A stretch of DNA of 64,000 nucleotides, from NCBI RefSeq assembly GCF_002906155.1, contig NZ_MUJK01000009.1, positions 124,001 through 188,000 of the forward strand, in the 5' to 3' direction. Positions 33,341 through 40,741 of the stretch are shown one piece after another (within the stretch, counting starts at the first letter, position 1; the number at the start of each line of letters is the position of its first letter). The position numbers and the translations under genes were made by a program. The DNA comes from Pseudomonas laurylsulfativorans. Its GTDB lineage: Bacteria; Pseudomonadota; Gammaproteobacteria; Pseudomonadales; Pseudomonadaceae. The notes beneath the pieces are model-generated. The model was not told the origin of the DNA, ran no database searches, and saw nothing but the letters and a program-made list of their open reading frames with translations.

Positions 33341-34663
33341 ATCAGGCAATCAGGTCGGCCGTTTGCAAGTTGCTTACCCCCAGCAACTGAATTTCGAACT
33401 CCGCGGCGGTGTCGGCGTCGGTGCTGCCGTAGAGAATGCCGCCGGCGAACCGTACCTGCCCTGTGGCGTTGCTGCTGAATGCGCTGGAGCCAATGAAGCT
33501 GAACGCATCGTTGGCCGCCGTCGCCAGGTTGGCGTCCAGGGTCGACAGGTCGATCTTGTCGCCTTCGCTGGTCTTGAAATCGCCAATGACATCGCGCAGG
33601 GCGGCGCCCAAGCCCATTTCATTCAAGGCATTGAAGTCGAATTTGTCGGCCCCGGCGCCACCATAAAGCTTGTCCAGGCCCGTGCCACCGATCAGGAGGT
33701 CGTTGCCGGCGCCACCGATGAGCGTGTCGTTACCGGCACCGCCAGAGAGGGTGTTGGCAAGCGCGTTACCGGTCAGGTTGTCGTGATAGGCGCTGCCCGT
33801 GAGGTTTTCGAAGTTCAGCAGGGTGTCTGAACCGGAACCACCGGTGGCTTGCGCGGTGGTCAGCGCCAGGTTGGCCGTGACCGCTGCCGTGGCATAGGCA
33901 TAGGACGCGGTATCGATACCGGCGCCGCCATTGAGGATGTTGTTGCCGGCTCCGGCGTCGATGACGTTGTTGAGGCTGTTGCCGTTGCCGTTGGCAGCGC
34001 CGGTCGACAGCAGGCGCAGGTTCTCGACATTGTCACCCAGGGTGTAGGCGCCCAGGAAGCTGTAGACGGTATCGGTGCCGCCGGTGCTGGCAACAGCATT
34101 GGTTTCACTGACGACATCGCCGGCATTGTCGACGTAGTAGAGGTCGGAGCCATCGCCGCCGATCAGGCGGTCGGCACCGGCGGCGCCGTTGAGTTGGTCG
34201 TTGCCCAGGCCACCGCTGAGGGTGTTGGCAAGCGCATTGCCGGTCAGCTTGTCGTGATAGGCGCTGCCCGTGAGGTTCTCGAAGTTCAACAGGGTGTCTG
34301 AACCGGAACCACCGGTGGCTTGCGCGGTGGTCAGCGTCAGGTTGGCGGTGACTGCCGCCGTGGCATAGGCATAGGACGCGGTATCGATACCGGCGCCGCC
34401 ATTGAGAATGTTGTTGCCGGCCCCGGCATCGATGACGTTGTTGAGGCTGTTGCCGGTACCGTTGGCCGCGCCGGTCGACAGCAGGCGCAGGTTCTCGACG
34501 TTGTCAGTCAGGGTGTAGGCACTGATGGAGCTATAAACGGTGTCGATGCCACCGGTGGCGGTGACAGCATTGGTCTCGCTGACGATATCGCCGGCATTGT
34601 CGACGTAGTAGAGGTCGGAGCCATCGCCGCCGATCAGGCGGTCGGCACCGGCAGCGCCGTTGA
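33341..34663. repeat. 1.3-kb direct repeat, right copy
   Basis: Encodes the C-terminal ~440 residues of RTX3 and matches 30201-31523 at about 98.7% by eye. The offset between copies is constant (3140 bases). Confidence 0.92.
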
Positions 34664-35975
34664 GCGAGTCATTGCCGACTCCGCCGTTCAGATGGTCGTT
34701 GGCGCGGCCACCTGTAAGCGTGTCGTTGCCCGCACCGCCGTCGATGATCACACTGCCGGCGCTGGACCAGGTCAGGGTGTTGGCCAACGCATCGCCTGTC
34801 AGGCTGGAAACCTTGTTGCCGTTCGCGTCAAAACGCTGGGTATAAACGTCAACTTGCCCATTGACCACAGAGGACTCCCAGGCAACCACGTAGCCGCCAT
34901 CGGCCAATGTAGTCACCTGGGTGAACATTTGATTGCCGGTGGTGGTTGTGTTGATGCGGGTTTCGGTACCCACCTTGACGCCGCTGGCATTGAAGAGTTG
35001 GCAGAAGATGCCATTTGCATCGCCGGTGCCTTGGCCTGCCCAGGTCACCAGATAACCGCCATTCGTCAGGGCGGTGACGTTAGGCTCTTCCTGATTGCCT
35101 GCAGTGGTGGTGTTCACTCGGGTTTCTGCACCCACTTTTACGCCTGCGGCATTGAAAAGCTGCGCGTAGATGTCGGCAGGGGCATTGGTTTCGTCGTTGC
35201 CATCGCCATCGTCGGGAGCCGATTGCCAGGTGACGACATAGTTACCGCTACTCAGAACCTTGACGACGGGGTCTGTCTGATCGTCGGTCACCCTGGTATT
35301 GATGCGAATCTCTGCGCCCGATTTGCTGCCGTCGGCCTTGAACCGCTGACCAAAGATGCCGGATGTATCGCCTGTTCCGTTACCCTCCCAAACCACCATC
35401 ATGCCGCCGTCGGCAAGGCCGGTGACAGTAGAGTCATCCTGCTCGGACAGAGTGGTGGTAGCGACGCGAGTCTCCACACCGACCTTCGTCCCACTGGCGT
35501 CATAGCGCTGCAGGTAACTGCCCCAGGCGCTGCCGTCCTGACCGTACGAAGCCCAGGACACCACAAAACCGCCGTCCTTGAGTGAGGTGATCTGCGCGCT
35601 GTCCTGCTCGCCGGTTCTGGTTGTGTTGACGATGAACTCGCCTCCAACCCTGACGCCATTGGCGTTGTAGATCTGGGCGGCGATGTCCGACATATCGTCG
35701 AAGGTATCCGATTGCCAGGCAACCACGTAGCCACCGTTGGCCAATGCGGTAATGGTGGGATCTTCCTGCTCGCTGTTCGTGACTGTATTGACGAGGGCCG
35801 GCCCGCCGACCTTCACCCCACTGGCGTTATAGCGCTGGGTGTAGATGTAGTCGGCAAAGCTTGTTCCCTGATCGCTCCACGCCACGATGTAACCACCATC
35901 TTTCAGGGCCGTGAGGGAGGGCTCGGAATGATAGCCAGTCGTGAGGTTGACGCGGATTTCGCCCAGGGTTGGCAT
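33342..35975 (-). CDS. RTX repeat protein 3 with seven N-terminal repeats
   Basis: An 877-residue protein. Residues about 1-395 are seven repeats of ~54 residues, each built as (L)xDGGYVVAW...D(I)Y.Q.(F/Y)(N/D)A.G.KVG.E..VNT. Seven such beta-repeats suggest a seven-bladed propeller. RTX nonapeptides, two 157-residue modules and the serralysin-type C-terminal secretion domain (as in RTX2) follow. Only 86 bases with no terminator separate it from RTX2, so the two are probably one transcript with RTX3 first. No signal peptide. Function unknown. Confidence 0.88.
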   Translation of the reverse strand: MPTLGEIRVNLTTGYHSEPSLTALKDGGYIVAWSDQGTSFADYIYTQRYNASGVKVGGPALVNTVTNSEQEDPTITALANGGYVVAWQSDTFDDMSDIAAQIYNANGVRVGGEFIVNTTRTGEQDSAQITSLKDGGFVVSWASYGQDGSAWGSYLQRYDASGTKVGVETRVATTTLSEQDDSTVTGLADGGMMVVWEGNGTGDTSGIFGQRFKADGSKSGAEIRINTRVTDDQTDPVVKVLSSGNYVVTWQSAPDDGDGNDETNAPADIYAQLFNAAGVKVGAETRVNTTTAGNQEEPNVTALTNGGYLVTWAGQGTGDANGIFCQLFNASGVKVGTETRINTTTTGNQMFTQVTTLADGGYVVAWESSVVNGQVDVYTQRFDANGNKVSSLTGDALANTLTWSSAGSVIIDGGAGNDTLTGGRANDHLNGGVGNDSLNGAAGADRLIGGDGSDLYYVDNAGDIVSETNAVTATGGIDTVYSSISAYTLTDNVENLRLLSTGAANGTGNSLNNVIDAGAGNNILNGGAGIDTASYAYATAAVTANLTLTTAQATGGSGSDTLLNFENLTGSAYHDKLTGNALANTLSGGLGNDQLNGAAGADRLIGGDGSDLYYVDNAGDVVSETNAVASTGGTDTVYSFLGAYTLGDNVENLRLLSTGAANGNGNSLNNVIDAGAGNNILNGGAGIDTASYAYATAAVTANLALTTAQATGGSGSDTLLNFENLTGSAYHDNLTGNALANTLSGGAGNDTLIGGAGNDLLIGGTGLDKLYGGAGADKFDFNALNEMGLGAALRDVIGDFKTSEGDKIDLSTLDANLATAANDAFSFIGSSAFSSNATGQVRFAGGILYGSTDADTAAEFEIQLLGVSNLQTADLIA

Positions 35976-36238
35976 TGCAAATTCCTTTTACGCAACGTGA
36001 AAACGGAAGTGACTGGCAGTTTACAGCGCAAAACGGTGGCGTCAAATTGCCATTATCTGGGCAATCAAGTCGGTGGCTTCAGGCTGCTTGCCAATGCTGC
36101 TGGCGAACTCTGGCCGCCTGGTTGCATGGCTTGCGACAGAAGGCATCGTCGATGGCGGTGTTCGGTGGGTGGAGTTAAGGCGGGGTGGAGAGTGGCCTGG
36201 TCCGGAGAGGGTCCGGCGGCCATTAAATCGTGGGCAAT
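35976..36238. promoter_or_regulatory. Upstream region of RTX operon
   Basis: The gap between RTX3 and the tRNA-Phe terminator. It should carry the RTX3-RTX2 promoter. I see no convincing -35/-10 or operator. Confidence 0.4.
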
Positions 36239-36240
36239 AA

Positions 36241-36274
36241 AAAACCCCAAGGAATCATCTTCGCTTGGGGTTTT
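36241..36274 (-). terminator. Terminator after tRNA-Phe
   Basis: AAAACCCCAAG / CTTGGGGTTTT stem ten bases beyond the tRNA 3' end. Confidence 0.9.
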
Positions 36275-36283
36275 TCGGTATTT

Positions 36284-36359
36284 TGGTGCCCAGAGACGGA
36301 ATCGAACCGCCGACACGGGGATTTTCAATCCCCTGCTCTACCGACTGAGCTATCTGGGC
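36284..36359 (-). tRNA. tRNA-Phe (anticodon GAA)
   Basis: The 76-nt minus-strand cloverleaf starts GCCCAGATAGCTCAG, has anticodon stem GGGGA/TCCCC with loop TTGAAAA, T-arm GGCGGTTCGATTCCGTC, and encoded CCA. It sits next to yggX-mutY as I recall in P. aeruginosa. Its 3' side borders the RTX cluster, the usual side for integration of islands; no integrase or repeated tRNA end is seen. Confidence 0.96.
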
Positions 36360-36462
36360 AACGGGGCGCATTAAACGGGTTTTTCAGGGGGTCGTCAAGC
36401 AAGTTTTCAAAAAAATTTTAATTATTACCGTCGCTTACGTTCCGACCCCTGATAAATCGGGG

Positions 36463-36735
36463 TTATTCCGATGGTGGTACGTAGCCTTCGGCCTTGGCGT
36501 AATCTTCGCCGGAGAAGTACTTGTCCATTTCGCCCTGAAGATATTTGCGATCTTCGGCGTTCATCATGTTCAGGCGTTTTTCGTTGATCAGCAGGGTCTG
36601 GTGCTTCTGCCAGTCGGCCCAGGCCTTTTGCGAGACGTGGTCAAAAATGTCCTGGCCTTTGGCGCCCGGGAAGGGAGCGCGCTCCAGGCCTGGCAATTCT
36701 TCTTTGTACTTGCGGCACATGATGGTGCGGGTCAT
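36463..36735 (-). CDS. yggX: Fe(2+)-trafficking protein YggX
   Basis: A 90-residue small protein that protects iron-sulfur proteins against oxidants and helps their repair. The family N-terminus MTRTIMCRKYKEELPGLERA with its conserved Cys7 is intact, as is the block SQKAWADWQKHQTLLINE. The start overlaps the mutY stop by four bases (ATGA), coupling it to the iron-sulfur enzyme MutY, the same order as in E. coli. Confidence 0.97.
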   Translation of the reverse strand: MTRTIMCRKYKEELPGLERAPFPGAKGQDIFDHVSQKAWADWQKHQTLLINEKRLNMMNAEDRKYLQGEMDKYFSGEDYAKAEGYVPPSE

Positions 36736-37799
36736 GACGACTCTCCTGCGTTCAATACGGCGGCCGCGCGTTCGAGCAAGGTTTTGACCGGGGCGGCAAG
36801 GCCCAGGCGCGGCGGGGTGGCGAGGTTATACCAGAGCCAGTCAGCCTCGGCCATGTGATGGCCGATCTCCTGGACCTGAACCAGCCAGGGTTCGATGGAT
36901 AACTGAAAATGGCTGAAGGTGTGCACCAGGTTTGGCAATGCCTGCTGTGTGCCCAGTTCCAGCGAGTGCTGAGCGGCCAGATGTTCCAGGTCGTCGAGGC
37001 CGTCGAGTTCCGGCAGGCTCCACAAACCGCCCCAGAGGCCCGTGGAGGGGCGACGGTAAAGCAGGATGGCGCCCTCGGCGTTGGCGAGCATCGGCATCAG
37101 CGTGCGCTTCTGCGGGATGGCTTTGCGCGGCTTGGGGATCGGGTAACGGGTTTCCAGGCCGAGCATGTGCGCCTCACAGCCTTTTTCCAGTGGACACAGC
37201 AGGCAACTGGGTTTGCTGCGGGTGCAGAGCGTGGCACCGAGGTCCATCATCGCTTGGGTGTAGGCGTTGACCCGATCATGCGGCGTAAAGCGCTCAGCGT
37301 TGGCCCAGAGCTGTTTGGCGACCTTAGGCTCGCCCGGATAGCCCTCTTGCGCGGTAAAGCGCGCCAGCACGCGTTTGACGTTGCCGTCGAGGATCGGCGC
37401 ACGCAGGCCCATGCTGATGCTGGCAATGGCGCCAGCGGTGGACAGGCCGATACCCGGCAAGTCAGTGAGCTTTTCCACGTCCCGGGGAAATTCGCCGCCG
37501 TACTGCTCGACGACGATTTTCGCGGTCTTCTGCAAATTGCGTGCGCGGGTGTAATAACCAAGGCCCGTCCACAGATGCAGCACTTCGTCTTCCGGTGCCG
37601 CCGCCAGGGCCCCGACCGTTGGCAACGAGGCCATGAAACGGTCGAAGTAGTTCAGCACGGTGCTGACCTGGGTTTGCTGAAGCATGATTTCCGAGACCCA
37701 CACCCGATACGGGTTGATGTCCTGCTGCCAGGGCAAATCGTGACGGCCGTGGCGGTCGAACCAGTCCAGCACCGCCGTTGAAAACTGCTCGGCTCTCAT
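36732..37799 (-). CDS. mutY: A/G-specific adenine glycosylase MutY
   Basis: Removes adenine mispaired with 8-oxoguanine. At 355 residues it is normal length. It has Glu37 in WVSEIMLQQTQV, the helix-hairpin-helix LPGIGLSTAGAI, catalytic Asp in ILDGNVKRVLAR and the four-cysteine iron-sulfur cluster C-x6-C-x2-C-x5-C (CTRSKPSCLLCPLEKGC). The C-terminal NUDIX-like domain recognises 8-oxoguanine. It overlaps asmA upstream and yggX downstream by ATGA, forming an asmA-mutY-yggX unit. Confidence 0.97.
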   Translation of the reverse strand: MRAEQFSTAVLDWFDRHGRHDLPWQQDINPYRVWVSEIMLQQTQVSTVLNYFDRFMASLPTVGALAAAPEDEVLHLWTGLGYYTRARNLQKTAKIVVEQYGGEFPRDVEKLTDLPGIGLSTAGAIASISMGLRAPILDGNVKRVLARFTAQEGYPGEPKVAKQLWANAERFTPHDRVNAYTQAMMDLGATLCTRSKPSCLLCPLEKGCEAHMLGLETRYPIPKPRKAIPQKRTLMPMLANAEGAILLYRRPSTGLWGGLWSLPELDGLDDLEHLAAQHSLELGTQQALPNLVHTFSHFQLSIEPWLVQVQEIGHHMAEADWLWYNLATPPRLGLAAPVKTLLERAAAVLNAGESS

Positions 37800-40027
37800 C
37801 GCTTGAACAGCCCCTTGAGCGCGTCTTTGAGTTGCGGGTTGACCTTGTCGCCCAATTTTTCATCGATTTTTTCGCTGATCCGCTCACCGGCCAGTTTGGC
37901 CGCGACCTGGCTCATGCGTTCGTTATCCAGGCGGCAGGCCTTGGCGCCCAGTTCCAGTGGGCCACGGCAACGCAGTGGCCACTCGATGCCGACAAACTTG
38001 TCGCCGACCTGGCAAGCCGGGTCCGGCATGGCGCTGGTATCGCCTTCGACAATGATGCCGACGCGGTAGTCCATGCCCAGCACCCGCAGATCGATGTCAC
38101 CGTTACCGTTGACGGTCATGCCCGGGATGCGCACTTTCAGGTCCGGGTTGCTGGCCACTCCATTACGCAAGGTCAGGTTGCCCTTGAGCTCCTGGAACGG
38201 TGTGTCCTTGCCCCGTGGCTCGCCGCTGAGGTTTTTGCGGTTGAGCGTGGCGATGCCTTTGCACAGCTGTTGCTCAAGGTTGGCGTTGAGTAGCACGCCA
38301 TTGTTGATGACGAAGCTGGTGTTGCCGTTGAGGGTTTCGATCAACGCTTTCTGGCTGTTGCCGTTGCCGGTCAGGCTGCTGTTGAGCGTGACCAGGCCTT
38401 TGACTGGCGGATTCTTGCCCTGGCTCTCGAGGATTTTTTCTGCCGGCACCCGGCTGATCTTCGTCTGCAGATTCAGCGTCGGCACTGCCTGGCGCACATC
38501 GAGCGTGCCGGTGCTTTCGAAGTTGCCCTCGTACAGATCGCCGCGCAGGTTGGCCAGCGTCAGCAGGCCGCCCTGGCCGGTGGCCTTGAGCGCAGCGTTG
38601 TGGATCGGCAGCTTTTGCAGGGTCAACTGGCCGAAGGTCAGGTCGGCGTCCACATCGAGCTTGCTCAAGCGCTCCACTGGCAACAGGCGCTCGTTGCTCC
38701 ACGCGTCCTTGGTCGGTGCGGGTGGCAGAGGTGTGCTGCCGGCGCCGGCCATGGCATCGGCTTCGGTGCTGGCGACTTCGGCCTGGCGTACCTGCGTGGC
38801 GCTATTGGCCTCGGCGGATTTCGGCGGCAGGTAACGGTCGACGTTGAAGGTGTCGGCCTTGAGCACGGCGCGCAGCGATTGCTTGGCGAAGTCTTCGACG
38901 GCAATACGGCCGCTGAAGGTGCTGTCATCGACTTTCAGGTTGAGGTTGTCGAGCGCCAGGCTGGTCGGTGTCGCTGCCAGTCGGCTGACCAGCTCGACTT
39001 TGCTCAGGCTGCCCTCGGCCATGGCCGGTAGTTTCTGGCCAATGCTGTCGACGAATTTCGCCAGGTCGAACTGGGCAATCGAGATGCCGCCGCTGACTTG
39101 TGGCGTTTTGTCGAGGTCGTTGACCTTCAGCTCACCCAGTGCCCGCAGTTGGTTGGCGGAGATCTTGATACCGGTCCACTCGGCAACGTTGGCGGCCTTG
39201 TCCAGCACCAGTTGGCCCTGGGCGGAGAAGGTCATGCTCTTGCCTTGCAACGGGTCGCCGGTCACTTCACCGGACAGCTTCATGTCTTCGAACTGATAGC
39301 GCTGCAGTGCACGTGCGATGCGCAGTTCACCATTGAGCTCGGTGCGCACTCGCAATGCGGGCTGGTTGGCTGACAGGAAAGCCGTGAGCTTGAGCGGAAT
39401 GTTGACGGAGTCGTGAACCGCACCGGTGCTCAACTGAATACTTTCGGCGCTGAAGCTCTTGCCGGTTCGTTCGTCGGTGTATTCAACCCGTGCGTTGTTC
39501 ACGGTCAGGCTGTCGATGTCCAGGCGGATCGGTTGAGGCGCTTTTTCCGCCGCGCCGCTGGCGTCGGACGGTGGTTCGTTAGCGGCTGGCGGGGTGCTGG
39601 TCGCGTCGGTGCCGGCCGTTGCAGGCAGCTTGCCGATGTCCTCCCAGTTGCCGTGACCATCCTTGTCGCGGTTCAGGCGCAGATTCAGGCCTTCGACGCG
39701 CACGTCGCTCATCTGTACTTCACGGCGCAGCAGCGGCAGTACGCGCACCGAAAGGCCGAGCATCTGCAAGTCGGCGTACGGTTCGGTCGGCTTGACCATG
39801 GTCGCGACACTGGCGTCGTGCAGCTCCAGGCCCAGCCACGGGAAGAGGCTCCAGCCGATATCGCCATTGAGCGTCAGCTCGATGTGGGCCTTGTCGCGGG
39901 CAATCTGGCGAATCTCGTCTTTGTAGTCGTTGGGATCGAAGAGGTGGGTCAGGGCAAAGCCCAATGCCACAATGATCAGCAACAGCCCGAGAAGTACCAG
40001 ACCCAGGATTTTGCCGAACGCTTTCAT
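37796..40027 (-). CDS. asmA: AsmA-family protein
   Basis: A 743-residue bridge-like lipid-transport family protein. One N-terminal membrane anchor (ILGLVLLGLLLIIVALGFAL) is followed by a large periplasmic domain of beta-sheet with the AsmA motifs LNGDIGWSLFPWLGLELHDA and a C-terminal domain. In E. coli AsmA-like proteins keep outer-membrane lipid balance. The start at 40027 follows AAGGACT; a longer frame to 40057 has no ribosome site. It is translationally coupled to mutY. Confidence 0.88.
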   Translation of the reverse strand: MKAFGKILGLVLLGLLLIIVALGFALTHLFDPNDYKDEIRQIARDKAHIELTLNGDIGWSLFPWLGLELHDASVATMVKPTEPYADLQMLGLSVRVLPLLRREVQMSDVRVEGLNLRLNRDKDGHGNWEDIGKLPATAGTDATSTPPAANEPPSDASGAAEKAPQPIRLDIDSLTVNNARVEYTDERTGKSFSAESIQLSTGAVHDSVNIPLKLTAFLSANQPALRVRTELNGELRIARALQRYQFEDMKLSGEVTGDPLQGKSMTFSAQGQLVLDKAANVAEWTGIKISANQLRALGELKVNDLDKTPQVSGGISIAQFDLAKFVDSIGQKLPAMAEGSLSKVELVSRLAATPTSLALDNLNLKVDDSTFSGRIAVEDFAKQSLRAVLKADTFNVDRYLPPKSAEANSATQVRQAEVASTEADAMAGAGSTPLPPAPTKDAWSNERLLPVERLSKLDVDADLTFGQLTLQKLPIHNAALKATGQGGLLTLANLRGDLYEGNFESTGTLDVRQAVPTLNLQTKISRVPAEKILESQGKNPPVKGLVTLNSSLTGNGNSQKALIETLNGNTSFVINNGVLLNANLEQQLCKGIATLNRKNLSGEPRGKDTPFQELKGNLTLRNGVASNPDLKVRIPGMTVNGNGDIDLRVLGMDYRVGIIVEGDTSAMPDPACQVGDKFVGIEWPLRCRGPLELGAKACRLDNERMSQVAAKLAGERISEKIDEKLGDKVNPQLKDALKGLFKR

Positions 40028-40105
40028 GGGCGAGTCCTTGTAATTAATCGAATTCAAAATTTAGCCGAGGAGTATAGCGCTCCGGAACGGACGACCGGTC
40101 AGTGA

Positions 40106-40510
40106 TCACGCCGGCAATATATCCAGCGGCAGTTTCAGCTTGGCGGCCAGTGCCTGCGCCTCCAGATGCCCGGCAGGCGCCAGCAAACGCAGCGTCTTGC
40201 CCGATTGCGCGGCCATTTTCTGGGCTTCGGCCACCAGTCGCTCGGCAACACCTCGGCGACGGGTAATTTTTCGCACACATATTTGTGACAAATGCCAGGT
40301 GTCTTGGTGCCTTTGCAACCGGGCTGCGCCCAGCAGGCGATCATTGAAGCGTCCGGCGATCAGAGTGCCGTCGCGCAAACAGTCTTCGATCAACTGCGCT
40401 TCCCCGGAAAAAGGGGCGAACAGCCAGTCTGGAGCGTCGTGGTAGATCTTCTGCAGATCCTGCCGATCCTGGGCAGTGGCTTGGTTCAGGGGCTCGACAA
40501 TGATCGGCAT
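40106..40510 (-). CDS. PanZ/PanM-like acetyltransferase (aspartate decarboxylase maturation)
   Basis: A 134-residue GNAT-fold protein. It shares with E. coli PanZ the segments DRQDLQKIYHDAP, AGRFNDRLLGAARLQ and the acetyl-CoA-binding block VRKITRRRGVAERLV. In enterics PanZ senses acetyl-CoA or CoA and promotes self-cleavage of PanD, and so controls pantothenate synthesis. No pan gene is nearby, so the role is inferred from similarity alone. A general GNAT acetyltransferase is the alternative. Confidence 0.7.
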   Translation of the reverse strand: MPIIVEPLNQATAQDRQDLQKIYHDAPDWLFAPFSGEAQLIEDCLRDGTLIAGRFNDRLLGAARLQRHQDTWHLSQICVRKITRRRGVAERLVAEAQKMAAQSGKTLRLLAPAGHLEAQALAAKLKLPLDILPA

Positions 40511-40741
40511 GGTGATTCCTTTGGGGTCATGAAGCGATGGAGATCAGATAACGTACAAAGCGTGATGTCGGTTTGGTTTTTCTCTCACCTGCAAATGGTA
40601 ACCTTCGCCCGTTCGTCCGTCCTTCTGCGACATGTTGTCGCACGGCGAGGTGCTCCACCGAAAAAACGGTCATGTCTGCGTGCATAGAGGCCGGGAGTGA
40701 ACCGTGGCTGGCGAACCATACTAATAATTGGGGGATACACA
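40511..40741. promoter_or_regulatory. Upstream region of the OFA transporter
   Basis: 231 bases holding the inverted repeat TGCGACA-TGT-TGTCGCA at 40626-40642, likely an operator. No clear promoter hexamers. Confidence 0.5.
40626..40642. promoter_or_regulatory. Candidate operator, 7-3-7 palindrome
   Basis: Perfect arms TGCGACA / TGTCGCA with a TGT centre, about 100 bases before the transporter start. Size and symmetry fit a dimeric GntR- or TetR-type regulator. Confidence 0.5.

Noticed and set aside
30709..35585. Series of plus-strand frames of about 150 codons repeated every 471 bases, plus a 421-codon frame
   Set aside because: They are the complement of the RTX modules and repeat only because the modules do.
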